The notes: generated by a model not told the origin, from the letters alone. DNA of 64,000 nucleotides from Tridacna crocea (GCA_943736015.1 OX031063.1:38146672-38210671); one strand, 5' to 3'; shown: positions 36,657-47,688, numbered from the stretch's first letter. Made by a program: numbers and translations.

Positions 36657-37195
36657 TACAAATATTCTATTTATTTCATGCTGTTAACCCTCTCTGGGAG
36701 GAGGTTTATCAAAATCCAGTACAGTTCTTTTCCGTTATTCCCCGTGGCGTACCCCTCCTGCATAGCAACGCATTACAATATTACGTCAAGCGCGAGAAAT
36801 GTAAGGTAAATGACGTCATATTTCCATCTGGTTGTGAGGCAGGTGCAATTAATATAGGCAACAAGAACATGAAAATCGGTATTTTCACTGGTTGTACCAG
36901 TGTAAGATCTGAAAATATTTTCACTGCTATTTCTCGATATCCTACCGGAAAGCATGAAATAATACAGGATAATCATCTTCCTGAGGTTCGGTGGACTTTA
37001 TACTTCACTGTCGAAAAGGCAGAGTTGGTATTTTAGGCCCTGAGAAGCGCCGTTTTCAAACAGCTCACAAAATATCAAACATATCAAGCTTGAGCAAATA
37101 CGGTTTTGATTGATTAATTGATTGATTAACTGATTGATTGATGGATTGATTAACGGATTGATTGATTAATGGATTGATTGATGTTTGACTCCGCT
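36657..37195. other. Intergenic with ATTGATTG simple repeats
   Basis: Degenerate GATTGATTAATT units occupy about 37108-37183. No gene. Confidence 0.6.
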
Positions 37196-37397
37196 TAGGG
37201 CATAATACCACTCATTTCACTGCGTCAGTTGATACTCTATATATTTCCTAGGTTCCAACAGTATTAGGCTTGGGATCTGAGGAGTCTTGCCCAGGAAAAC
37301 TCCCATGAAAAATCCAGTGGATGCAGTGAGGCTCGAACCTGGGATTTTTAAGTTACAAGTTGCACACTTTACCACTGAGCCACGCAGGACCCCTAGA
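37196..37397 (-). mobile_element. tRNA-derived SINE
   Basis: On the minus strand, GGCTCAGTGGTAAAGTGTGC (A box) and CCCAGGTTCGAGCC (B box), then a body up to the ATTGATTG repeats. Confidence 0.65.
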
Positions 37398-37574
37398 TAC
37401 TATTTAGTTTTTTTTTTCTATTCGTCTGATCTAATCTTTAACATCTTTAAAATCGCGCACGCACACTCTACGAAAGGGAATTATTAAAAGCTATGCTGAG
37501 CTTTTGTTAAAATTTAGCCCCCCCCCCCCCATCCACCACCCCCTCCCCCCCCAAAAAAAAAAATCGTGGCGAAA

Positions 37575-37810
37575 AGTCAGCAACCCTGAGATATATAACT
37601 TGTGAAAACATTGCAGAAAAAAAAAGAAGAAGAAAATGCTGATAAACAGTATTTTCTCCTTTTACGTCAATGATTTCTATTCTCTTTTTTTTTATTACAA
37701 AAAAAAAAAACTATCATGCGAAACCACGTGTAATTTATATTATGCACTTCATTTAAATTTGAAGAGTGGGAAATTTCGTCATCTTACAAAAAGTTACATT
37801 CTTTTTTTCC
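37575..37810 (+). mobile_element. Hp1 hairpin MITE, degenerate
   Basis: CAACCCTGAGATATATAACT; the stem GAAAATGCTGATAAACAGT is interrupted by A-runs. Confidence 0.6.
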
Positions 37811-37976
37811 TTTCAAAAAGGGAATAAAAAAGATGTAGGCCTACCATTAAAGACGGCTGTTGCTATATTTGGAGAGAAAAATAACCAATGAAGTCGCGTG
37901 CAACAGTCAAACATAAGTCGTTCCGAATGGGATGATTTGAAAAGAAAACGTTTTCACCCGGCAGTTGCTGGGTAAT

Positions 37977-38189
37977 GTAAACCCTTCCCATAAGATCGCG
38001 ATTCATGAACCTTTTGCTGACAGCGTAGATCAAAGATCAGACCGCACAAAACGTGCGGTCTGATCTTTGATCTACACTGTCCGATGTGGTTTTGTCTTTT
38101 CGGTGAAATCAACTTTGGTTCTGAATTATTTTGGATATTTACTATTGCCTGCAAATGTCCATTTCATTTATTTAGGAGTTTAAGGGTTA
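37977..38189 (+). mobile_element. Hp3 hairpin MITE, near full length
   Basis: The stem GATCAAAGATCAGACCGCAC pairs exactly with GTGCGGTCTGATCTTTGATC; the right end is GTTTAAGGGTTA. Confidence 0.82.
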
Positions 38190-38455
38190 CGGAAAAAAAA
38201 AAAAGTTTGTAACTTCTTGTGCCGACGCACATGTTGAATTAATCTTAATTATCAAGCGAGACATGCCATTATTAACATCTTGGTTTTCAAGGGGTTGTAC
38301 CGTAACAAATTTGAATTTCAACAGCCACTTACTTTAGAAAAAAATTTAATGTCGTCAAATGAAAACGAGCAGGCACACGCCATGCCTAGTTATAAGTAAC
38401 CCTCGATGTATAAAAGGCGACGTTAACAATGGGTAGTGTATGACAATGAGTTTCC
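38190..38455. other. Intergenic, no feature seen
   Basis: Nothing recognised. Confidence 0.4.
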
Positions 38456-38679
38456 TCAACTCTTTCCCGAACGATAAATTCTTATACTGGTTCAAACTGA
38501 AAACATTTGCAGACTACAAAGTAAATGCTACTCAAAAATTGAAATTGTTCCAGCAAGGGCGGAAAACATTGTGGAAAAAGGAGATAATGCTGTTTACCAG
38601 CATTCTCTCCTTTTCCTATATTGTTTTTCAAAGGTTTCTTCCTCAACGTCGTGAAAACCAGAGGTTATCTGGTAAACTC
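38456..38679 (-). mobile_element. Hp1 hairpin MITE
   Basis: CAACTCTTTCCCGAACGATA to TTATCTGGTAAACTCAC; loop GCTGTTTACCAGC. Confidence 0.82.
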
Positions 38680-38692
38680 ACTGTCTCCCATA

Positions 38693-38800
38693 TCTTTGTG
38701 TGGTGTTCGTGGTTGGGAGGTATAGCGTTGGCTCTGTAATCATAAGGTCCTGAGTTCGATACCCCCGAGAGATGGTGTTAATTTGTAGACTGTTTTTGGC
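38693..38800 (+). mobile_element. tRNA-derived SINE
   Basis: GTGGTTGGGAGGTATAGCGT and GAGTTCGATACCC (B-box-like). Confidence 0.55.
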
Positions 38801-38927
38801 TCGTACATTCGGTGCGAGTACTGGTGAATTTTCCAAGAAGCAGAATCGAAAGAGATGAAAATTACAAGCTGCAAGAACTCACTCCTCAATCGATGTAAAA
38901 GAAAGTACGTTTTAACTGTACCACATC

Positions 38928-39125
38928 AAAAAAAAATTCAGACATAATAAATCCGACTCAAAAACGGAAACTTCTTGTCGGTACGGTAGAAAACATGGTG
39001 TTGGAAAATGGGGAAAAAAAAGACTTTGGTAAACAGCATTTCTTCCTTCTCTCAAAATGTTTTCAAAAGTCTCCCTTTTTTCCCTTCAGGCACTTTGAAA
39101 CTCCGGTAATGCGGCAAAGGGTTAA
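38928..39125 (-). mobile_element. Hp1 hairpin MITE, degenerate
   Basis: GACTCAAAAACGGAAAC, GTAGAAAACATGGTGTTGG and CGGCAAAGGGTTAA remain. Confidence 0.65.
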
Positions 39126-39500
39126 CTCGTGATCCCTTTAGAGAAAATTGCAGTATCTCCAACGGTGAAATATTTTCATTGGTTTTATCGTTATCACTTA
39201 GACAAAAACTTGCCAAATTTTCTACAGATACTATTAGACTTTGCTTTTTCACCACCTGCAAACTATAACTGGCAATATGTTTCGATATAAGATAACTTTT
39301 TTTAGACATTTGTAATTTTGTATTGCCTGTCCGCCAACTTTAGGCCTTAAGGTTGATACTTGGGGGTGTTCTAAATCGAATCCTCCATCTACATGATAAA
39401 ACACAGAAACTACATACTAAAACCTTCATATCGCACGACCGAAAAGTTTAGTATGTCATTAAGTCGCTTACTTTAGGCTGCTATACCGCCAGTCACAAAC
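39126..39500. other. Intergenic, no feature seen
   Basis: Nothing recognised. Confidence 0.4.
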
Positions 39501-39729
39501 TTAACCCTTTACTCCATAGATATTCATTTCTAAGCACTGCTTGTAGGAGCCTTTTGAAAACATTGTGGCAAAAGGTGAAATTGCTCGTAACGAGCAATTT
39601 CACCTTTGGTCACAATGTTTTCTATGCTATCAAAAGGTGTCATATACACATAAGAAACGGCTTCATCTTTGCTGTTATTTAGGATCAATTTGAGATACCT
39701 TAGAAATGCCTCATGGGGTAAAGGGTTAA
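39501..39729 (+). mobile_element. Hp2 hairpin MITE, intact
   Basis: TTAACCCTTTACTCCATAGA to ATGGGGTAAAGGGTTAA; tip GCTCGTAACGAGC. Confidence 0.92.
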
Positions 39730-39958
39730 CTCTGTACCAATTGACAAACTGATCTTAGATTAGTCCAAATTGAAAACACTTGCAGACGACAAGTTAAACG
39801 TAACTCAAAAATTGAAATTTGTTTCCAGCAGGGTAGAAAACATTGTAGGAAAAGGAGAAAATGATGGTTACCAGCATTTTCTCCTCTTCCCACTATGTTT
39901 TCAAAAGGCTGTTATCTTAGTGTAGTCAAAAAGTCGGGATTCTGTAGTAAAGAGTTAA
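39726..39958 (-). mobile_element. Hp1 hairpin MITE
   Basis: It shares TTAA 39726-39729 with the Hp2 copy and ends GTAGTAAAGAGTTAA. Confidence 0.88.
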
Positions 39959-40178
39959 AGGCTGGTTATTGCTGGGTTTCTAGCAGCTATTTCGGAAAGT
40001 TCGCACAACCTAATGCAGTTGTTCATCCTGGCTGTAATCTTTTAGCCACTATAGCACTTGGCTACTGATCATGGGCCTATACGTGTACAGCCAGGCCGCC
40101 TAATTAAGCCACTTTCCCGCCAAGCAGCAAAGTATTAGGTCGCTACACCTTCAGCCGTCGACCAAAAGTAGTTTTATC
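39959..40178. other. Intergenic, Hp4-like traces only
   Basis: No gene; nothing firm. Confidence 0.3.
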
Positions 40179-40407
40179 TTAACCCATTACCACACAATCT
40201 CAACTTTTAACGACCCTGGAAAAGAAGCCCTTTGAAAAAATTGTAGGAAAAGGAGAAAATGCTTTAAACCAGCATTTTCTCCTTTTCCCACAATGTTTTC
40301 TACCCTATCAAAGTAAATTTGCACCATTTGAGCTACCCTGATATTGTCGTCTGCAAATGCTTTCAATTTTGACATGGCTAAAATTTTGTCCACTGGTAAA
40401 GGGTTAA
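40179..40407 (+). mobile_element. Hp1 hairpin MITE
   Basis: TTAACCCATTACCACACAAT to CTGGTAAAGGGTTAA; the tip has changed to GCTTTAAACCAGC. Confidence 0.9.
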
Positions 40408-40632
40408 CCCTTTACTCCATAGATACTCATTTCAACACATTGCTTGTAGGAGCCTTTGGAAAACATTGTGGCAAAAGGTGAAATTGCTCGTGACGAGCAA
40501 TTTCACCTTTTGCCACAATGTTTTCTATGCTATCAAAAGGAGTCATATACACATAAGAAACAACTCCATGCTTGCTGTTTTTTAGGGTCAATTAGAGATA
40601 CCATAGAAATGCCTCATGGGGTAAAGGATTAA
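40404..40632 (+). mobile_element. Hp2 hairpin MITE, intact
   Basis: It shares TTAA with the preceding Hp1 copy; tip GCTCGTGACGAGC; it ends GGGGTAAAGGATTAA. Confidence 0.92.
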
Positions 40633-41474
40633 GGCGTTACCCTCCTAACACTTCTAGCGCAACATGGGATGAAATTTTCTTATTGGTTGATAAATAAGGA
40701 TTTATACCCATATAATATTTTTGCACATTTCTAACCGACGAGAAATTCATTTGATGCCCATCTTGAAATTATTTGTTGATATTTTGTAATTTTTCAGAAA
40801 AGGGAGGTAATTACCTTCTCCTTTTGTAATGAGAATATAGAGTGGCCCTAGATTTATAAATGGTAGTTTTTAGAAGGAAAAAATGGAAAAAGTGGCTCGG
40901 TCAAAGTAATACAATAATACTCATTTTCAATCATGGCAACTTTTTTAGGATAATATCATAGTGGAAATAGCTGTTTTCCATTAGAATAGTACCACCTTAA
41001 GACTGCCAACTTTGAGCCGCTAAACACAAGACCGCAAATTTCAGACGGATAGGTCGGTAGGCAAGTAACTTCTACCTGCTTTACCACCAGGCCGCAAATT
41101 TCAGGTCGCCATTCCACCCACGTGGCCCGTAATAGAAAACAGCTATTTCCACTATAATATTATCCTTCAAAATTTGCTTTGATTAAATATGAGTATTATT
41201 GTACTACTTTAACCGATCCCCCTTTTTTTTCCTTCTTAGAATTATCATTTATAAATCTAAAACCCCTATATTCTCAATACAAAGGGAGATGTTAATTACC
41301 TCCCTTTTCTGGATACAAACAAAAGTATTAACAAATAATTTCAAGACAGACATCAATAGACTTTCCGTTTCTTAAAAATATGCAAACGTATGATATTTGT
41401 ATAAATTCGAATTTATCAACTATCAAGACATTTTAATTCATGTTGCACTGGAAGTGTTACGGGTCCACTACCTT
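40631..41474. mobile_element. Foldback element with long inverted repeats
   Basis: Arms of about 340-360 bp (40631-40990 and about 41135-41474) are inverted copies. Matches include GTGGAAATAGCTGTTTTCCA / GAAAACAGCTATTTCCAC, CAATAATACTCAT / ATGAGTATTATTG and AAAAGGGAGGTAATTACC / complement. They flank a spacer of about 145 bp with a GACCGCAAATTTCAG / GGCCGCAAATTTCAG direct repeat. There is no coding capacity. Confidence 0.85.
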
Positions 41475-41569
41475 AAACCTCTTCAACACAAGGCCGGAAA
41501 TTTCAGCAATAGGATGTAAAAACAGAGCAGCTATACAGCTTTGCCGCGAATTTTTCCCTCCGTCCTTTG

Positions 41570-41740
41570 TGGCTCAGTGTTGAAGTGTGGCCTGGAGGCC
41601 CGGAGTTCGAGCCCCATGCGATCTTCTGAGTTTTTCGTGAGGGCTCCTTTGAGCAAAACTCTTTAGAGCACTAGCCTAGTCCTAGTGAAACCCAGAACTG
41701 AAATAATGTTGAAAGCGGTGAAAAAACACTATTCAACCAC
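41570..41740 (+). mobile_element. tRNA-derived SINE
   Basis: TTGTGGCTCAGTGTTGAAGT (A box), GGAGTTCGAGCCCC (B box) and the tail GAACTGAAATAATGTTGAAA, shared with 46620-46640. Confidence 0.65.
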
Positions 41741-41915
41741 TTACCTCCAACTTATTTTTAAAGAAAATACCTTTATGATTTTGTATGGGTATTATTCTGC
41801 AAATTTCTCAGAATGGTTCAAAGTTTTTCTCCCTTTCCTTCGCCTGAGAGCAGAAAATTTGCACTTTTGTCATTTTTGTCGTTGTTGTGATGTCATTAGG
41901 TATCTAGTTTGCCTG

Positions 41916-42141
41916 TTAACCCTTTCCCAAATAATCCCTGGTTTTCACGACCCTGAGAAAAAAGCCTAGAAAACATTATGGGAAAAGGAGAAAATGCTGG
42001 TTTGCATCATTTTCTTCTTTTCCCACAATGTTTTCTACCCCATCAAAGATCTCAAGCTAATCTGCAAAGTTTTGACTTTTTTGTCTGCAGATGTTTCTGA
42101 AATAGTAAGAGTCCAAAATTCTACGTGTGGAAAAGGGTTAA
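41916..42141 (+). mobile_element. Hp1 hairpin MITE
   Basis: TTAACCCTTTCCCAAATAAT to GTGGAAAAGGGTTAA; the tip is disrupted (GCTGGTTTGCATC). Confidence 0.88.
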
Positions 42142-42430
42142 TATGTTTCAGCATGCTATAGATGAGGAGGATGGGGAATAATATTTTTTCTCAGTGTTTC
42201 AAATGTCTTATGCCAGCCAGATTCGTTCATGGTTCATACAACAAGTGCATAAAAGGCTCTTTGCACGGGACAAAGGGTTGAACGTTCAACGGGGCCTCTT
42301 TTGTCAGAAAATGTGAACTGTTAGGATGAAGATATATCGTCCACGATGAAAAGTATGGGGTCAGTTTGACCGACCAGTCATCCCAAACTTTTTTTTTCTT
42401 TACGGTGCCCTGTCTATTGAATAGTGCCAG

Positions 42431-42565
42431 TTTAACAGATGACCAAACAATGACGAGTTTTAAATATCCTGAGACGAGACAGTTGAAAACATCCGTGGGT
42501 AAAGGAGAAAATGCTGGTAACCAGCATTTTCTCCTTTTTCCACGGTGTTTTCTTCTACGTGTTCT
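42431..42565 (+). mobile_element. Hp1 hairpin MITE, right half lost
   Basis: GTTTAACAGATGACCAAACA; the complete stem has CCGTGG matched by CCACGG. Confidence 0.78.
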
Positions 42566-43390
42566 ATGGTGATATACTATAATTAGATACACATTTTAAA
42601 ACTGGTATTTTGCAAATGTATTCATTTCGAAAAAAACTTTTTTTGTTCGTAGTTTAAAAACTTGAAACGTAGGGCTTGATATACTAGTACCTTACCAGCC
42701 GGAGATCAAGTTTCTTTTTTTAAAAAAAATCAGATTGTGTGCAACAGTGCAAAACATTAATTAAAGAAAAATTACTGTTCATGTTACTCTCGTTTATATG
42801 ATTTTGACATTTTTTTATCAAGTGAATAAGCGTGTTTGAGAGAAAAAGAGAGAAGAAAGAGGTTAAAACTTAAGAAAATAAAGTATCGCTTTCTATTAAC
42901 GATTTATTTAACCACAAAAACCTCTTTTGTGGCATCGGACCGAGTTTATTAAACTAACAGCAGTAATTCTTGTCTAATTCAACTATACCCACAGAATTTG
43001 TAAAGTAAATACACTTGTGCGAAATGCAAATACACTTGCTAAACCAAGTAACAAGTGGACGGATTTTCAAATTTTCGTGAAGAACCTGTTGCTCCCGCAT
43101 TCTTGAATTTGGGGTACCGACTATTTCATTGGGGGAAGGTTTGACTTCTTCCAACCTAGTATTCAACGCAAAGAATGATTAAATATTTACCAGAAAAACT
43201 CTATGTAAAAAAAGTATTTTGTTTTCCGCACTTGGGTCTTTCATTTTCACACAATATATTCATATCTGTAGAGATAAGCATACAAATAATTGACAAAGTT
43301 GTCGCTTCCCATATCTAGCGTTCCCTCTTTGTAGCCCCAGGCTTAAATCAATAATAATAACAAAGCGGAGGAATTTGAATGGCTATTCGA
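42566..43390. other. Intergenic, upstream of the SNAG exon
   Basis: No repeats or firm ORF. From about 43330 the sequence becomes richer in CpG. Confidence 0.45.
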
Positions 43391-43394
43391 CTTT

Positions 43395-43408
43395 TCGCGC
43401 ATGCGTGA
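43395..43408 (+). promoter_or_regulatory. NRF-1-like site upstream of the SNAG exon
   Basis: CGCGCATGCGTG fits the palindromic NRF-1 consensus (GCGCATGCGC-like), about 130 bp upstream of the candidate start codon, in a locally CpG-richer stretch. Confidence 0.35.
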
Positions 43409-43537
43409 ATCGAGATCTTACTCCAAGGGCGCTTTATACGAAATCGACTATAAACGTGGAGTTCACGGATGTTTTGATGTTATACATGGACGGACGGGAT
43501 GGCGTTATAATAGTGAGTGTTCGTGCGTCTGTACACT

Positions 43538-43688
43538 ATGCCGAAAAACTTTCTTGTAAAGAGATGTGGAGAGGAAGGTGAAATATGTAATCAGGACTTT
43601 TCGGAAAGCGATTCTGCTCCTGACAGAGAGGATTTAATTACTAAAGTACTATTGACGTATAATGACAGTTCAGTTACATATCGAACGG
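43538..43688 (+). CDS. Candidate first coding exon of a SNAG-domain (probably zinc-finger) transcription factor
   Basis: ATG in a fair context (A at -3) opens MPKNFLVKR, which fits the SNAG repressor peptide (MPRSFLVKK in Snail/Gfi1, similar in Ovo-like and Insm proteins). SNAG recruits LSD1/CoREST and occurs only at protein N-termini. Fifty codons stay open (CGEEGEICNQDFSESDSAP, then REDLITKVLLTYNDSS) up to a clean donor G|GTGAGT, after which the frame closes at once. The flanks 43330-43700 carry no repeat and look promoter-like. No C2H2 exon was found downstream in the window, so the rest of the gene would lie behind an intron of more than 20 kb. The member of the SNAG group cannot be told from this exon. 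A chance ORF remains possible. Confidence 0.55.
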
Positions 43689-43985
43689 GTGAGTGATCTT
43701 GACATATTCAGTAGGTATGCATGCAGATTCATATCAATGCACGTGATGGTTGTCATACAGCCGATGCACGAGCATTCAGAATATTATGAACTATTATTTG
43801 CATTAGTCACCGAAAAGTCTTCAAGAGATCTTTATGTCATTGACCAGCTTCCAATAAATATGATTTGAAAACATATTTTGACGTATCAGGTATATAGATC
43901 TAATTACTGTATGTCATTAGCGCTTCATTCATATAAATCTGCTGGAATTGAATCCAATCCCCCGTGTGGTTGACTTTTATTCCTG
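43689..43985 (+). other. Start of the putative SNAG-gene intron
   Basis: Donor GTGAGT is at 43689-43694; nothing else recognised. Confidence 0.35.
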
Positions 43986-43989
43986 GTCT

Positions 43990-44170
43990 TGTAGCAGACG
44001 AATTTTGAAACCATTACGACAAAAGGAGAAATTGCTTGACTCTAGCAATGTCTTCTTTGCCACAATGTTTTCAATCGTTTTCATTACTTGAACCCGATTC
44101 ATGAAGTATATATTATCAGTATTTTACAAGGACCCTTATTCCAGATTGTCGTCTGCTTCATTTTTTTCTC
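43990..44170. mobile_element. Hp2-like remnant
   Basis: GACAAAAGGAGAAATTGCTT and TTGCCACAATGTTTTCAATC are left. Confidence 0.5.
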
Positions 44171-44387
44171 CGAATGTAGGCCAAATGAATTTTATATGCT
44201 AGGATTGCCTTTATTTTGATCTTTCGTTTTCATCAAAATGTCAGGACCTACTCCCTTTAACTGTCAGAAGTTCCTTTCATCTCAAATCACGTTGATTGAC
44301 GGTCGGACAAAATGAGCGATACCTACTGCAGGTAGGTTGCTGTATTTATATGTAGTCATGGATCGAACACGTTACTTAATCTTAAGG

Positions 44388-44562
44388 CGGCTAAGCACAA
44401 CCCACTGACCTTCTGCGGACAGTGTAGATCCAAGATCAGACTGCACAGAACGTGCAGTCTGATCTTGGATCTACACTGTCCGTTGAAGAGTAATTTTTCT
44501 CTAAAAGTAAGGTTGAAAGAGCATTGTTGAAGTTTTTGCTATCGACGTACAAGTTTCATTTA
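44388..44562 (+). mobile_element. Hp3 hairpin MITE, right end lost
   Basis: GGCGGCTAAGCACAACCCAC; the stem GTGTAGATCCAAGATCAGAC pairs exactly with its complement, including the extra C/G. An Hp1 copy follows at once. Confidence 0.82.
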
Positions 44563-44564
44563 AA

Positions 44565-44786
44565 AACCCATTACCATTCAATTCCTTCGTTTGACGCCCC
44601 TGAGAAAGAGGCTTTTAGAAAACATTGTGGGAAACTGAGAAAATGCTGGTAACCAGCATTTTCTCCTTTTCCCGCAATGTTTTCTACTCTTCACAGAACA
44701 AATTTCAAATTTTGAGTCACTTTTATTTTGTCGTCTGCAATTAGTTTCGATTTGGACAAGTCAAAAATATTGTCGTTTGGTAATAT
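44565..44786 (+). mobile_element. Hp1 hairpin MITE
   Basis: AACCCATTACCATTCAATTC to GTCGTTTGGTAATATTA. Confidence 0.88.
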
Positions 44787-44879
44787 TAGCTATTTATTTG
44801 CCAGGATGAAGATTATTGTGCGAGCAACTTGTTGCTTAGTACGACAGGCAGTATTGGCGGAATATGTTACTTTCTGCTG

Positions 44880-45000
44880 GGTAGACGGGTTTTCCCCCCT
44901 CTCTCAGCAGACGATAGTTGTAGCAAAAGGAAAATTTGGTCGTAACGAGTTGCTTTTCTTTTTGCTACAATCTTTTACCTGCAATCTTAAATTTGAATAT
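44880..45000. mobile_element. Hp2-like remnant
   Basis: GTAGCAAAAGGAAAATTTGG with the loose complement TTCTTTTTGCTAC. Confidence 0.5.
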
Positions 45001-45182
45001 TTTGTTGAATATCCATAATTTTGATAGATGTTTCCAAGTTTTCTATCCTAAATATGGTTTGAAGATAAATACGGGGTACTAAAGGGGGGCGAATGTGTTA
45101 TTTTCCTATACTGTTTCACCAGATATAAAGTGGCGATGTCTCGAAGTGTGTGTAAACATGCAAGGTAGATTTTAAAACGGCT

Positions 45183-45411
45183 TTAACCCTTCACCTCACA
45201 ATGACGACTTCTGATGACCCTGAGGTAGAAGCCTTTTGAAAACATTGTGGGAAAAGAAGAAAATGCTGGTAACCAGCATTTTCTTCTTTTCCCACAATGT
45301 TTTCTACCCTGCTGGAAACAAGTTTTGATTTTCTGGTTACGTTTATTTTGTCGTCTGCAAGTGCTTTCAATTTGGATAAGTCTAAAATTTTGTCGTTTGG
45401 TAAAGAGTTCA
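45183..45411 (+). mobile_element. Hp1 hairpin MITE, intact
   Basis: TTAACCCTTCACCTCACAAT to TTTGGTAAAGAGTTCA; the stem reads AAAAGAAGAAAATGC in one arm and GCATTTTCTTCTTTT in the other. Confidence 0.93.
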
Positions 45412-46052
45412 TATTGTCCGCTGTATCCTCGGCATTAATAAGATGTAAAATCGATGGTTGCGCATTTTAGTCGGTTTAATGTTCGTCCCAGTGGGCTTAA
45501 GGGCCATTCATTCCTGCACATTTAATCTTTTTTATCACCTTAAGTTTATTTGCACACTCTATCAGCCTATGCACTTGTCGGCGAGAAAAATAGCGCAGCA
45601 GGTGTAACCTAGGCGACGGACGACATATTATTTGTTTCTATCGCTAACTCTTGCTAATTTCACCATATCCGGCCACCTGTCACCGGCAGAGATTTTTAAA
45701 ATCCGTTTACGACTATTTTAAGAAATGCTATTCGACCTATTTCGAAAGTCAACCCGATAATACCGTTTGAATGCGGACGAAAAAGAAAAGGGGCACCTAT
45801 AAAATACCCCAATATTTCCATTGAAATGTGCCCTTCTTTGGCTATCTGATATACGTCCTAAATAAGCCCCTACGTTCGCAGTTAATACCTTTATTATCAG
45901 GCCAATATTAGTTCTTTTATCGTACGGCTCGCCGGCTGACAATAGATTTTAATCAAAGTCGGTATTTATATAGAAGGTTTTTGTAAAGACACCCGAAAGA
46001 TGGGGTATTTATCCCTCTTCGTCGATCTGATTTTATCCTCCTAAATAGCTAG
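45412..46052. other. Intergenic, no gene seen
   Basis: A 75-codon open frame on the minus strand (45942-45718) has no recognised motif and was not called. Confidence 0.4.
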
Positions 46053-46250
46053 AATTCACCCTTTACCAAAAGGCAAAATTTTTGACAGGGCCAAATTGAA
46101 ACCTTTCGCAGGCAACAAGGTACAGCTCACTCGAAATTTAAATCTGTCAAGGGAAAGATAACGTTAGAAGACATGGCAGGAACAGGAAAAAATGCTGGTT
46201 ACTAGTATTTCCTCCTTTTCTCACAATGTTTTCGAAAGCATTCTGCTGTA
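46053..46250 (-). mobile_element. Hp1 hairpin MITE, right end lost
   Basis: TTCACCCTTTACCAAAAGGC; degenerate tip GCTGGTTACTAGTATT. Confidence 0.75.
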
Positions 46251-46279
46251 AGATTGTTTGCCCTTGACACGATTCTGTA

Positions 46280-46320
46280 GTGTCCTCGTATAGGTCAAGA
46301 TCAGACAACACAGAACGGAC
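46280..46320. mobile_element. Hp3 fragment
   Basis: CTCGTATAGGTCAAGATCAG; one arm only. Confidence 0.5.
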
Positions 46321-46344
46321 ATTTTGCGTTCTTCGTTAAAACAC

Positions 46345-46682
46345 GGGGCCAAGCCCCGGTACCTCAGTCGGTATAGCGCCCAGTATTTGAGAACTCGGGG
46401 TCCAGGGTTCGATCCCTGGCTATGATCCCTGGCCCGGCCAATTTCTTCCCGAGTATTGATAATAGTCACTGTGACAGGATTTCTTTCTTTCTTCTCGCTG
46501 ACCATTGTTTGGACGATGATCTTGTGGGAAAGCAGTCGGTGACTTGGAAAGAAAATTGTGTGAAGTACTGGTTAAAGAAACTCCAGGAACGCATGGATAG
46601 GTGCACTGGCCGCCGCGACATAACTGAAATAATGTTGAAAACGGCGTATAACACCTTACAATCAATCTATCAATCAATAACA
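46345..46682 (+). mobile_element. tRNA-derived SINE, near full length
   Basis: GGTACCTCAGTCGGTATAGC (A box), AGGGTTCGATCCCTGG (B box), a body with GTCGGTGACTTGGAAAG, the tail CTGAAATAATGTTGAAAACG and terminal AATCAATCTATC units. Confidence 0.72.
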
Positions 46683-46719
46683 AACGACAGAATTATGAGG
46701 TGGATGATCGTTGTCCATG

Positions 46720-46825
46720 TTGCAAAAGGTATCGACCCGGATCAGCCTGCGCGGGATGCGCAGGCTGATCCGGGTCGATGCATTTTGCAGATGCATTTAG
46801 TTCCATTTTCTCAGAGTATAGCTTA
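46720..46825. mobile_element. Hp4 hairpin element
   Basis: GTATCGACCCGGATCAGCCT pairs with AGGCTGATCCGGGTCGAT around GCGCGGGATGCGC. Confidence 0.75.
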
Positions 46826-47459
46826 AATATAAAGTAATTGTGATGGATTAAAAACTTTGTCAATTTATATGGAAATCCGCTTTTTTTTCAGCAAGTTTTT
46901 TATAAAGATTTAAATCTTCTATTTTTAAAATTCATCTGATTTTAATCAGTGTCAGATAGTGTCGGATTAAAACATACCGGTTGGAATTCGTGGTCCGAAA
47001 CGGACAGGCAGACCTTTTGCTGCGATCGACAATCCAGTTCGATACAGAACAGAACAGAAATTTTATTTTGACTCTTAAGCATATAACCTTAATGGTCATA
47101 GCAGTATAGTACAAAGCATGCAATATTATATATCATATTTCAATATACAAATATTGAAGAAAATGAATAATTTCACTAATTATTTCAGTAACTAAGTGGA
47201 CATTCTTTTACGTATCTTTAAATGTGAGAGTGATTTAAAGACTTACTCTTGTCCTGCAATGTTTTGTATACACTGCAAGTATATAGATTGACAAGCATTC
47301 AGTACCGTTTTCAACAGTTTTTCAGTCACAGCACTGCCTTGTATTCTCGCTTTATGTCTCGCTGCCTCGTATTCTCGCTTAATGTCTATCTTGGGTTCTG
47401 CCTTATCAGACTGTGGCACTGTAGCGCCTTCCCACGAGGACTTTAGAACCATGATGACA
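46826..47459. other. Intergenic, no gene seen
   Basis: 47300-47395 has a short repeated block (CTCGCTTTATGTC / CTCGCTTAATGTC). Nothing else. Confidence 0.4.
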
Positions 47460-47688
47460 TTAATCTTTTACCAAATAATCCCTGGTTTTTACAACCCAGA
47501 AGAAGAAGCCTTCGGAAAACATTGTGGGAAAAGGAGAAATGCTGGTTACCAGCATTTTCTCCTTTTCCCACAATGTTTTCTACCCCGCTGGAAACAAATT
47601 TCAATTTTTGAGTTACGTTTATTTTTGTCATCTGCAAGTGCTTTGGATTTGGACCAGTCTGGAATTTTGTCGTTTAGTACAGGGTTAA
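47460..47688 (+). mobile_element. Hp1 hairpin MITE, intact
   Basis: TTAATCTTTTACCAAATAAT to GTTTAGTACAGGGTTAA; the first arm is one base short. Confidence 0.9.

Noticed and set aside
42954-43166. 70-codon minus-strand ORF (starts MNTRLEEVKPSPNEIV)
   Set aside because: Outside repeats but without a known motif, splice context or neighbour support.
45718-45942. 74-codon minus-strand ORF
   Set aside because: No recognisable domain and no splice signals that would extend it.
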